Positions 1 to 6,761 of a DNA stretch of 8,072 nucleotides are shown piece by piece. Source of the stretch: DATFAS01 sp035254305 (GTDB taxonomy: Bacteria; Bacillota; Bacilli; Aneurinibacillales; RAOX-1); assembly GCA_035254305.1 (NCBI GenBank), contig DATFAS010000145.1, positions 1-8,072 of the forward strand. The letters run 5' to 3'. Position 1 is the first letter of the stretch. Each line of letters begins with the position of its first letter. Both the position numbers and the translations under genes were made by a program. Below the pieces are notes generated by a model that did not search any database, was not told the origin of the DNA, and saw only the letters and a program-made list of their open reading frames with translations.

Positions 1-2
1 AA

Positions 3-650
3 AATGTTAGTAAGAAGTATCGAATAAATAGAGAAAAATACATTGTTGCTTTGGAAAATATCCATTGTACTATTCAAAAAGGGGAGTTTTTGACGATCAT
101 TGGGCCTTCGGGAAGTGGGAAGTCTACCTTCTTAAGCCTAATGGGTTTGATCGATCGTGCGACAGAAGGGGACATATGGATTGATAATCAAAATATTATA
201 CATTTCAGTGATAAGCAGAGAACCGCAATACGTGCCCAAAAAATTGGTTTCGTCTACCAATTCCCAAGTTTAATTCCGACGTTATCGGTGGTAGAGAATG
301 TGACCCTTCCTAAAATAATGCAAGGTAACTATGAATCGACAGACACTAAACGAGCAGCTGATTTGCTAGAACAGGTGGGTTTGAGTGATCGGTTACAGCA
401 TCTTCCGAGTGAATTGAGTGGTGGGGAGCAAAGGCGTGTTGCGTTGATTCGAGCAATGATCACTGATCCTGAGATTCTTTTAGCCGATGAACCAACAGGT
501 GCGCTTGATCCGCAAAGTGCATTTCATATGATGGAGTTGTTCAGGTCGTTAAATAATCAAGGAAAAACGATAATTATCGTCACTCATGATCTTGGATTGA
601 CTCAATTTTCATCACGAACCATTAAAATTGAAAAAGGAATTCTAGTTTAA
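3..650 (+). CDS. ABC transporter ATP-binding protein, MacB/LolD/FtsE-like (5' partial)
   Basis: This is the ATPase subunit of an ABC transporter. It would hydrolyse ATP on the cytoplasmic face and drive a membrane permease, probably of the FtsX/MacB type. All ABC motifs are visible: Walker A GPSGSGKST (102-128), the Q-loop glutamine (258-260), signature LSGGEQ (414-431), Walker B ILLADEPTGALD (474-509) and the switch histidine in VTHD (585-587). The segments LMGLIDRATEG and VYQFPSLIPTL are typical of the MacB/LolD/BceA group. The gene is cut by the left edge. A TTG at 51 could be read as a start, but the frame is open back to position 3 and encodes NVSKKYRINREKYIVAL, the usual first strand of these domains, so the real start lies upstream of the window. 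About 215 residues are visible, close to a full domain. The permease partner is not in the window and the substrate is unknown. No convincing terminator separates it from the valS leader. Confidence 0.9.
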   Translation, partial: NVSKKYRINREKYIVALENIHCTIQKGEFLTIIGPSGSGKSTFLSLMGLIDRATEGDIWIDNQNIIHFSDKQRTAIRAQKIGFVYQFPSLIPTLSVVENVTLPKIMQGNYESTDTKRAADLLEQVGLSDRLQHLPSELSGGEQRRVALIRAMITDPEILLADEPTGALDPQSAFHMMELFRSLNNQGKTIIIVTHDLGLTQFSSRTIKIEKGILV

Positions 651-662
651 GGGCTGAAACAC

Positions 663-691
663 TTGTCTAAGCTGTTAATAATTGATAAAAT
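663..691 (+). promoter_or_regulatory. Candidate sigma-A promoter for the valS leader
   Basis: TTGTCT (663-668) and TAAAAT (686-691) match the -35 and -10 consensus at 4/6 and 5/6 and are separated by 17 bases. Transcription would start near 698, about 17 bases before Stem I of the T-box, which suits a leader RNA. A second reading, TTGATA (682-687) with AATAAT (704-709) and 16 bases between, scores as well on sequence but would start transcription inside the base of Stem I, so I prefer the first. This is a prediction from sequence only. Confidence 0.4.
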
Positions 692-714
692 ATTTTTCAG
701 TTTAATAATGATAA

Positions 715-963
715 GACTATGAATGGGAAGAGTAGACAGTGAAGCCAATTTAGAGAGAGAAATCCTTGGGCTGGAAGATTTCTTTGGAAGTAACTGTTGA
801 AGGTAGCCCAGAAGTCGTCCTTCTGAACAGAATGTATACAGTAGGAAGGAACGGAAAACTCCGTTATAAGATTTTAAGTGAGCAGCTCTATGGTGATTTT
901 GGGTTGCTAACAAAGGTGGTACCACGAACTTCTTCGTCCTTTGAGAAACGAAGAGGTTTTTTT
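715..963 (+). promoter_or_regulatory. T-box riboswitch leader, valine specifier GUA, controlling valS
   Basis: This RNA leader senses the charging state of tRNA-Val. Uncharged tRNA stabilises an antiterminator and allows transcription into valS. Stem I can be drawn: base helix GACT/AGTC (715-718, 813-816), a kink-turn-like GA motif (719-723 with 811-812), TGGG/CCCA (724-727, 807-810), a specifier loop with AGTA (731-734), ACAGT/ACTGT (736-740, 793-797), CCAA/TTGG (745-748, 784-787) and a terminal helix (758-764, 777-783). The terminal loop carries GCTG (770-773), the GNUG motif. The specifier is GTA (803-805), a valine codon, followed by purine G806. Later stems are 818-823/845-850 (Stem II), 850-855/860-865 (probably Stem IIA/B) and 881-886/903-908 (probably Stem III). 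The T-box core AAAGGTGGTACCACGAAC spans 912-929. Its TGGT (917-920) would pair with the tRNA ACCA end. The family call is very secure; individual helices are drawn by eye. Confidence 0.95.
927..963 (+). terminator. T-box regulated intrinsic terminator (attenuator)
   Basis: An 11-bp stem with one G-T wobble (927-937 with 948-958) encloses a 10-base loop and is followed by a run of T from 957. The 5' arm starts inside the T-box core, so it competes with the antiterminator. This is the switch element: it forms when tRNA-Val is charged and stops transcription before valS. Confidence 0.88.
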
Positions 964-992
964 GTTTTTCATAATATACATGTGAATGATAG

Positions 993-1000
993 AAGGAGGA
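993..1000 (+). promoter_or_regulatory. Ribosome binding site of valS
   Basis: AAGGAGGA is a near-perfect Shine-Dalgarno sequence, with its GGAGG core ending 10 bases before the ATG at 1010. It decides the start: an in-frame ATG at 986 lies upstream of this site, would place it inside the coding sequence, and has no comparable site of its own. Confidence 0.85.
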
Positions 1001-1009
1001 AAAGATGCT

Positions 1010-3673
1010 ATGACTACGAATCAAACAAAGGAAATACCAACAAAGTATGAACCGGGGGCTACCGAGGCCAAATGGTATCCCTATTGGCTAGAAGGAGGTT
1101 TCTTTAATGCTCATCGGGATTCCTCTAAAACCCCATTTACGATTGTTATTCCTCCACCCAATGTGACGGGGAATCTTCATATTGGACATGCACTGAATAA
1201 TACATTACAAGACATTCTGACTCGGGCCAAGCGTATGCAAGGTTTCGATGCCCTATGGTTGCCTGGAATGGACCATGCAGGTATCGCAACCCAAGCACGG
1301 GTAGAGGGAATGCTCAAACAAGAAGGGATTTCTCGTTATGATTTAGGAAGAGAGAAGTTCGTAGAGAAGGTTTGGGAATGGAAAGGTAAGTATGCGGATA
1401 TTATCCGCCAGCAATGGGCGAAGATGGGTCTTTCTCTTGATTATTCCCGTGAGCGTTTTACTCTCGATGAAGGATTATCCCGTGCTGTAAGAGAGGTGTT
1501 CGTTCGCCTGTATGAAAAAGGCCTTATATATCGGGGCAAATACATTATTAACTGGGACCCTGCTACTCGTACGGCCTTATCTGACATTGAAGTTGAGTAT
1601 AAGGAGGTTAAGGGTGCCCTCTATCATCTTCGCTATCCACTTAAGGATGGTTCCGGCTACATTGAGGTTGCAACGACTCGACCTGAAACGATGCTAGGAG
1701 ATACTGCAGTTGCTGTTCATCCTGAAGATGATCGCTTTAAACATTTAGTTGGTAAAATGGTCGTTCTTCCGATTACAGGCAGGGAAATTCCGATCATCGC
1801 AGATGATTATGTAGAAAAGGAATTTGGTAGTGGTGCGGTAAAAATTACTCCTGCACACGACCCAAATGACTTTGAAATGGGCTTACGACACAATCTAGAA
1901 CAGTTCTTAGTGATGGATGAGACTGGCAAGATGAATGATAATGCTGGAATCTATCAAGGTCTTGATCGTTTCGATTGCCGTAAAAAGATTGTAAAGGATC
2001 TACAAGATCAAGGTATTTGTTTCAAAATCGAGGAGCATATACATCAAGTAGGACACAGTGAACGTAGTGGTGCAGTTGTTGAACCTTATCTTTCTACTCA
2101 ATGGTTTGTTAAGATGGGCCCACTAGCTGAAGAAGCGATTAAGAAACAAAGGGGAGAAAATAAGGTCCAATTTGTTCCAGACCGTTTCGAGAAAATCTAC
2201 CTACATTGGATTGAAAATATTCGTGATTGGTGTATCTCTCGTCAGCTATGGTGGGGACACCGGATACCTGCTTGGTATTGTGAGAGCTGTGGGGAAATGA
2301 GTGTAGCAAGAGTTGACATCACAGCCTGCCCAAAATGTGGAAGTGAGAAGCTTAAACAGGATTCAGATGTATTAGATACTTGGTTCAGTTCGGCTTTATG
2401 GCCATTCTCCACGTTAGGCTGGCCAGATGAAACCGAAGACTTAAAGCACTTCTATCCAACGGATGTACTTGTTACAGGATATGATATTATTTTCTTCTGG
2501 GTTGCTCGCATGATTTTCACAGCTCTAGAATTTACGGAGCAAAATCCATTTAAGAATGTTCTTATCACAGGTCTTGTACGGGATGCAGAAGGACGAAAAA
2601 TGTCTAAATCCCTTGGCAATGGGGTTGACCCGATGGAAGTAATTGAACAATATGGTGCAGATGCCATGAGATTCATGCTGGCAACTGGGAATACACCTGG
2701 TAACGATCAGCGCTTCCGTTGGGAACGTGTGGAAGCAGCACGTAACTTCGCCAATAAGATCTGGAATGCTTCTCGATTTGTATTAATGAATCTTGAGGGC
2801 TTTAGTGCGCAAGATCTAGATATGAGTGGAGAATTAGGAACTACGGACAAGTGGATTCTAACTCGATTAAATGATACGATTGCTGATGTCACCCGCCTTC
2901 TCGATAGCTTCGAATTTGGTGAGGCAGGTCGTTCATTATACAATTTCATTTGGGATGATCTGTGTGATTGGTACATAGAAATGGCTAAACCACATTTATA
3001 CGGTGATAATCCTGAAGCTAAGAAGCTTACTCAATCTGTTCTTTGTCATGTGCTTGATCAGACTCTTCGTCTACTGCATCCTTTCATGCCGTTTATTACC
3101 GAAGAAATTTGGCAGCACTTGCCTCAGACGAAGACAGGTACAAGTATTCTAGTTGCTGATTGGCCACAGGTAAATGTTGCGAATCAATACCCCGAATCTA
3201 TTAAACAGATGGGTCTGTTGATGGATGTGATTCGTACGGTACGTAATATCCGTGCAGAAATGAATGTTCCATTAGGTAAGAAAATTGAATTGATGATTAA
3301 ACCTGATCAAGAAGAATCCTTCCGTTTATTAGAACAAGGGGAAGAGTATATTCGTCGTTTCTGTAATCCAGAAAAGCTTATGATCTCTCTAGAACTAGAG
3401 ATTCCTGAAAAGGTTGTTTCAGCTGTTGTAACAGGAGCGGAAATTTACTTGCCATTAGCGGGTTTAATCGATATTGACAAGGAAATTAGTCGTTTAGAGA
3501 AAGAGGCTGCCCAGCTTGAGGCTGAGGTGGAACGTGTCAATAAGAAACTAAGTAATCAAGGATTTGTAGCCAAAGCACCTTCTAAGGTAGTAGAAGAGGA
3601 AAAAGCTAAAGGTCTAGATTATCAAGAGAAGTTAGAGAAGGTTAGAGCACGAATGGTAGAACTTAGAGGATAG
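1010..3673 (+). CDS. valS: Valine--tRNA ligase (ValRS)
   Basis: This cytoplasmic class I aminoacyl-tRNA synthetase joins valine to tRNA-Val using ATP and hydrolyses mischarged Thr-tRNA. The product is 887 residues from the chosen ATG, the normal family length. The catalytic motifs are HIGH at 57-60, preceded by PPPNVTG, and KMSKS at 530-534. The CP1 editing domain shows TTRPETMLGD at about 222-231. Two CxxC pairs (C424/C427 and C440/C443) form a probable zinc knuckle in the insertion before KMSKS. The anticodon-binding domain follows from about residue 640. The last roughly 65 residues are a charged heptad-like coiled coil (SRLEKEAAQLEAEVERV), the tRNA-binding C-terminal arm typical of bacterial ValRS. 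The start at 1010 is chosen because the Shine-Dalgarno sequence lies at 993-1000; an ATG at 986 would add eight residues. Expression should be controlled by the upstream T-box, whose GUA specifier matches the product. The gene looks intact. Confidence 0.98.
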   Translation: MTTNQTKEIPTKYEPGATEAKWYPYWLEGGFFNAHRDSSKTPFTIVIPPPNVTGNLHIGHALNNTLQDILTRAKRMQGFDALWLPGMDHAGIATQARVEGMLKQEGISRYDLGREKFVEKVWEWKGKYADIIRQQWAKMGLSLDYSRERFTLDEGLSRAVREVFVRLYEKGLIYRGKYIINWDPATRTALSDIEVEYKEVKGALYHLRYPLKDGSGYIEVATTRPETMLGDTAVAVHPEDDRFKHLVGKMVVLPITGREIPIIADDYVEKEFGSGAVKITPAHDPNDFEMGLRHNLEQFLVMDETGKMNDNAGIYQGLDRFDCRKKIVKDLQDQGICFKIEEHIHQVGHSERSGAVVEPYLSTQWFVKMGPLAEEAIKKQRGENKVQFVPDRFEKIYLHWIENIRDWCISRQLWWGHRIPAWYCESCGEMSVARVDITACPKCGSEKLKQDSDVLDTWFSSALWPFSTLGWPDETEDLKHFYPTDVLVTGYDIIFFWVARMIFTALEFTEQNPFKNVLITGLVRDAEGRKMSKSLGNGVDPMEVIEQYGADAMRFMLATGNTPGNDQRFRWERVEAARNFANKIWNASRFVLMNLEGFSAQDLDMSGELGTTDKWILTRLNDTIADVTRLLDSFEFGEAGRSLYNFIWDDLCDWYIEMAKPHLYGDNPEAKKLTQSVLCHVLDQTLRLLHPFMPFITEEIWQHLPQTKTGTSILVADWPQVNVANQYPESIKQMGLLMDVIRTVRNIRAEMNVPLGKKIELMIKPDQEESFRLLEQGEEYIRRFCNPEKLMISLELEIPEKVVSAVVTGAEIYLPLAGLIDIDKEISRLEKEAAQLEAEVERVNKKLSNQGFVAKAPSKVVEEEKAKGLDYQEKLEKVRARMVELRG

Positions 3674-3679
3674 TTTCTG

Positions 3680-3700
3680 AGGAGGGCATGCAGCCCTCCT
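3680..3700 (+). other. GC-rich stem-loop in the valS-folC spacer
   Basis: A perfect 8-bp stem (AGGAGGGC at 3680-3687 with GCCCTCCT at 3693-3700) closes a 5-base loop, starting six bases after the valS stop codon. It is not followed by a T-run, so it is not a standard intrinsic terminator. It could be a weak terminator, an RNA 3'-end stabiliser or a processing site. The 3' arm contains CCTCCT, which resembles the anti-Shine-Dalgarno sequence. The stem is plain; the role is unknown. Confidence 0.6.
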
Positions 3701-3761
3701 GTCATGACTTATTCTACTATCACATATATATCAGGAATGGATGATGAAAGAGGTATAGACG

Positions 3762-5129
3762 ATGAGTCAATTCGTGGAGGCCGTTACCTGGATCGAATCA
3801 CTGAAAAAGTTTGGAATTAAACCGGGATTAGAACGGATGGAATGGTCTTTAGAGAAATGGGGCCATCCTGAACGTCGGTTAAAATTTGTTCATATAGCAG
3901 GGACGAATGGAAAAGGTTCAACCCTTAACTATATATCGAATGTACTTGGGAAAGCTGGATACACGGTGGGTACCTATATTTCTCCAGCCATGGGAGAGAT
4001 CACAAACCGTATTCAATATAATGGGATGGATATTCCTGAGCAGGATTTCGCTGAGCTAGTTCAGGAAGTTCGTAAACAATCTGAGGAACTAGAAAATACT
4101 TCATTAGGTGCATTAACCGAATTTGAAGTAACCACAATTGTTGCTATTCTCTATTTTGCAAAGGTTGCTTATCCAGACATTGTGGTCTGGGAGACAGGGC
4201 TCGGTGGACGTTTAGACTGTACAAACGTGATTTTACCATTGGTTTCAGTTATTACGAACATTAGCTATGATCATATGCATATTCTAGGAAATACCCTTGA
4301 GCAAATTGCAGCAGAGAAAGCAGGAATCATCAAAAATGGTGTCCCTGTTGCTCTTGCTGTGGAGTCTCGAGAAGCTCTTAAGGTTATTTGTGATCTAGCT
4401 GAAAAAAAGAGAGCAACGGTCTATCAATTACACGAGGAATTTGATTATGAACGTTTGGTGACAATTGGAAAAGATCAACAGGGGAATGAAGGATATGAGG
4501 CGTTCCATTTTCGTAGTGTATTTGGGGCTTATCAGAATCTTCTAACCCCGCTTGTAGGAGAACATCAAGTAAAGAACGCATCACTTGCTGTAATGGTTTT
4601 AGAGATCCTTCGGCAATTTTATGCGATACATTTCGAGAAAGAAGATCTAGTGGAAGGACTCAAGACGGTAAAATGGCCTGGTCGCTTTGAAATTGCCCAA
4701 AAAGCCCCACACCTAATTCTAGATGGCGCTCATAATATAGAAGGGGTAGAGTCGTTTATCCAAACGTTTAGAGAAAGATTTCCCGGGCGATTGGTGAAAC
4801 TCCTTTTTAGTGCGTTAGCAGATAAAGATGTGTCCGGAATGGTGAAGAGATTAGCGGAAATATGTGATGAGGTGATTGTCACAGAAATTGGGCATGAACG
4901 TGCTACGAATCCGAAAGATATGGAAATGTGGTTTCGAGATTACCTTTCGCAGGATCAAGTTTTCAGTATTCCCAATTGGCAAGCCGCATTAGAGAAGTGG
5001 CTTTCAAATAGATCTACAAATGATATCCTTGTTGCTACAGGATCACTCTATTTTATTTCTGACATTCGTAAGGTATTGGGCAAGGCGCAAGCTTCCTGCT
5101 CCGATCTTCAAGGAAGGGCTGATGATTAA
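3762..5129 (+). CDS. folC: Bifunctional folylpolyglutamate synthase / dihydrofolate synthase
   Basis: This cytoplasmic Mur-ligase-family enzyme adds glutamate to folates using ATP. The bacterial FolC family often also makes dihydrofolate from dihydropteroate. At 455 residues it is slightly longer than usual. Visible motifs are the P-loop GTNGKGST (47-54), SPAMGEITNRI at 74-84 (the folate-binding loop position, usually SPHL...ERI), ETGLGGRLD (144-152), a Mg-binding region with ITNISYDHMHILG (164-176), EKAGII (185-190) whose K186 matches the carbamylated lysine position of the family, WPGRFE (305-310) and LDGAHN (320-325). The C-terminus has GSLYFISDIRK as in Bacillus FolC, followed by a short polar tail. 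The ATG at 3762 has a modest site AAAGAGGT (3747-3754) and an in-frame stop at 3756-3758 just upstream, so it cannot extend further. It lies 88 bases after valS and abuts murC. Whether it has both activities cannot be decided from sequence. Confidence 0.96.
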   Translation: MSQFVEAVTWIESLKKFGIKPGLERMEWSLEKWGHPERRLKFVHIAGTNGKGSTLNYISNVLGKAGYTVGTYISPAMGEITNRIQYNGMDIPEQDFAELVQEVRKQSEELENTSLGALTEFEVTTIVAILYFAKVAYPDIVVWETGLGGRLDCTNVILPLVSVITNISYDHMHILGNTLEQIAAEKAGIIKNGVPVALAVESREALKVICDLAEKKRATVYQLHEEFDYERLVTIGKDQQGNEGYEAFHFRSVFGAYQNLLTPLVGEHQVKNASLAVMVLEILRQFYAIHFEKEDLVEGLKTVKWPGRFEIAQKAPHLILDGAHNIEGVESFIQTFRERFPGRLVKLLFSALADKDVSGMVKRLAEICDEVIVTEIGHERATNPKDMEMWFRDYLSQDQVFSIPNWQAALEKWLSNRSTNDILVATGSLYFISDIRKVLGKAQASCSDLQGRADD

Positions 5130-6497
5130 ATGACAACAAAAAACAAGCATATCCACTTTATTGGAATTGGTGGTTATGGAATGAGCGCGATTGCCCGAGT
5201 TTTGGTTGATATGGGGTATAAGGTTAGTGGCTCAGACGTGGCTAGAAAAGAATTGACAGATAAACTAGTATCGAGAGGTGCTACAGTTTATATCGGCCAT
5301 CAATCCGAGAATGTTTCTGGAGCAGATGTGGTTGTTTATTCAACGGATATTCCGAAGGATAATGTGGAATTACTGGAAGCTCAAAATTTAAATATCCCGC
5401 TTATTCACCGTTCGCAGATGCTCGCACGCATATTAAATGAAAGATCGGGCATTGCGGTTTCTGGTGCACATGGTAAAACAACGACCTCTTCGATGATTTC
5501 TCTTATTATGGAAAAGGCTGGAGCTGATCCAACTTATATCATTGGTGGAGAGATCATGGATATAGGAAGTAACGCTAGAGCTGGGAAAGGACCTTATGTG
5601 GTTGCGGAGGCCGATGAAAGTGACGGATCGTTCCTACAATATCACCCTGAAATGGCTGTGGTAACCAATATTGAGCCTGATCATTTAGAAAACTATGATG
5701 GTAATTTTGAGAATCTCAAAAAGGCCTATCGAGAGTTTTTAGCCAATATAAAAGAAAATGGTTTGGCTATTGCCTGCCTTGATGATGAATACTTGGGGGA
5801 AATGCTGTCCGATTTGAAGTGTAGATATATCACCTATGGTTTGCAGTCAGTGGCTGATTATACAGCAGACAATATCGTCTATGGGGACCGTTCTGTAACC
5901 TTCACTGTGAAGAGAAAGGGCGAAACTTTAGGAGAAATGTCTTTATCCGTTCCTGGTAGACATAATGTTTTAAATGCATTGGCTTCGACTATTGTTTGTC
6001 TTGAGGCTGGAATTTCTTTTGAGGCAATTGTTCAAGCAATTCAGCTATTTCGAGGGGCTAAGAGACGATTCCAGGTGATTGGGGAAGTTAAAGATGTCCT
6101 TGTTGTGGATGATTATGCCCACCATCCAACTGAAATAGAGGCAACTTTACAGGCTGCCAAATCTACTAACAGGAGGATTATTGCTGTCTTCCAGCCACAG
6201 AGATACACTCGCACGTATTTTTTACTAGATGCATTCAGTCGTGCTTTTAAAGAAGCTAGCAAGGTAGTCATAGCGGATATTTATTCTCCAGCCAATGATA
6301 AACGGATGGATGTAACAGCTGGTAAGCTGGTTGATCTAATTAAGGAAAATTCAAATGAAAATGCCATTTATATGCCAACCAAGGATGATGTTTTTGCACA
6401 TCTTGTAGAAGTTGTTCAGCCAGGTGATCTTGTAATCACAATGGGTGCTGGTGACATTTGGAAGGTTGCTGAGAAGTTAGTCGATTACTTAGGATAA
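5130..6497 (+). CDS. murC: UDP-N-acetylmuramate--L-alanine ligase
   Basis: MurC joins L-alanine to UDP-N-acetylmuramate with ATP, the first peptide step of peptidoglycan precursor synthesis in the cytoplasm. At 455 residues it has the standard length. Its N-terminal Rossmann domain carries FIGIGGYGMSAIA (10-22), the UDP-sugar site. The central ATPase domain has GAHGKTTT (112-119), EADESDG (160-166) and TNIEPDHLENYDG from residue 179. The C-terminal domain has GRHNVLNALA (276-285), DDYAHHPTEIE (327-337) and FQPQRYTRT, all hallmarks of MurC rather than MurD, MurE or MurF. The ATG follows the folC stop with no gap (TAA then ATG), with AGGAAGG at 5111-5117 inside folC, about 12 bases upstream, so translation is probably coupled to folC. 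folC and murC belong to the same ligase superfamily but are clearly different enzymes here. A hairpin terminator follows. Confidence 0.98.
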   Translation: MTTKNKHIHFIGIGGYGMSAIARVLVDMGYKVSGSDVARKELTDKLVSRGATVYIGHQSENVSGADVVVYSTDIPKDNVELLEAQNLNIPLIHRSQMLARILNERSGIAVSGAHGKTTTSSMISLIMEKAGADPTYIIGGEIMDIGSNARAGKGPYVVAEADESDGSFLQYHPEMAVVTNIEPDHLENYDGNFENLKKAYREFLANIKENGLAIACLDDEYLGEMLSDLKCRYITYGLQSVADYTADNIVYGDRSVTFTVKRKGETLGEMSLSVPGRHNVLNALASTIVCLEAGISFEAIVQAIQLFRGAKRRFQVIGEVKDVLVVDDYAHHPTEIEATLQAAKSTNRRIIAVFQPQRYTRTYFLLDAFSRAFKEASKVVIADIYSPANDKRMDVTAGKLVDLIKENSNENAIYMPTKDDVFAHLVEVVQPGDLVITMGAGDIWKVAEKLVDYLG

Positions 6498-6508
6498 GAT
6501 CTATTTAG

Positions 6509-6538
6509 GGGGTGTCCCATTGGGGCATCCCTTTGATT
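6509..6538 (+). terminator. Intrinsic terminator after murC
   Basis: A 10-bp GC-rich stem with two G-T wobbles (6509-6518 with 6522-6531) has a tight ATT loop and is followed by TTTGATTT. It begins 11 bases after the murC stop. The short, interrupted T-tract makes it somewhat weaker than a classic terminator. It most likely ends the valS-folC-murC transcription unit. Confidence 0.75.
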
Positions 6539-6749
6539 TATGTAGAGCTACTTATTCGATAAGGCCCTACCCTTTATCCGATGTGATGCTCCTAATTTGT
6601 ATGGTTCACAAATCCCAATAAGCCCTCTCAAATTCCTATTTTATGTATAAGCATTGGTTCTATTTAGATGGATTCATCATAAATATAAGTATTAGCTATG
6701 AAGTATCTATTTAAGAATCCAATAAGCCAAAAAATTAATTAGCTTTCAT
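6539..6749. other. Intergenic region between murC and the SPOR gene; no gene seen
   Basis: About 210 AT-rich bases with no supportable coding sequence. It presumably contains the promoter of the SPOR gene, but I cannot pick one confidently: TATAAG (6684-6689) and CATAAATA (6678-6685) are possible -10 elements without a well-spaced -35. Small structures present are a 6-bp hairpin ATTTGT/ACAAAT (6595-6600, 6608-6613), a 10-base direct repeat CCAATAAGCC (6615-6624 and 6719-6728), and CTATGAA (6696-6702), which is complementary to TTCATAG (6745-6751) next to the ribosome binding site. Confidence 0.5.
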
Positions 6750-6757
6750 AGGAGGGG
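6750..6757 (+). promoter_or_regulatory. Ribosome binding site of the SPOR gene
   Basis: AGGAGGGG is a strong Shine-Dalgarno sequence. Two consecutive ATG codons follow at 6759 and 6762. The GGAGG core (6751-6755) lies 3 bases from the first and 6 bases from the second, so the second is the better start. Confidence 0.75.
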
Positions 6758-6761
6758 AATG

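Noticed and set aside
51..53. TTG as the start codon of the ABC ATPase
   Set aside because: The frame is open to the window edge and the upstream codons encode the conserved first strand of the domain; no ribosome binding site precedes the TTG.
986..1009. An eight-residue N-terminal extension of valS from the ATG at 986
   Set aside because: The strong AAGGAGGA site falls inside this extension and is well placed for the ATG at 1010.
647..1024. A 125-residue minus-strand reading frame
   Set aside because: It is antisense to the T-box leader; its composition reflects the RNA stems rather than a protein.
766..1050. A 94-residue plus-strand reading frame
   Set aside because: It runs through the structured T-box RNA and its terminator and overlaps the valS start; it has no domain or ribosome binding site.
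2452..2976. Minus-strand reading frames inside valS
   Set aside because: They are shadows of an intact, clearly recognised gene with no ribosome binding sites.
3741..3758. A five-codon leader peptide (MMKEV) just before folC
   Set aside because: It overlaps the folC ribosome binding site and has no site of its own or regulatory codons; it is too short to support.
6545..6585. A second terminator-like hairpin around ATAAGG and CCTTTAT
   Set aside because: Pairing needs bulges and there is no T-run; the stronger hairpin at 6509-6531 already explains termination.
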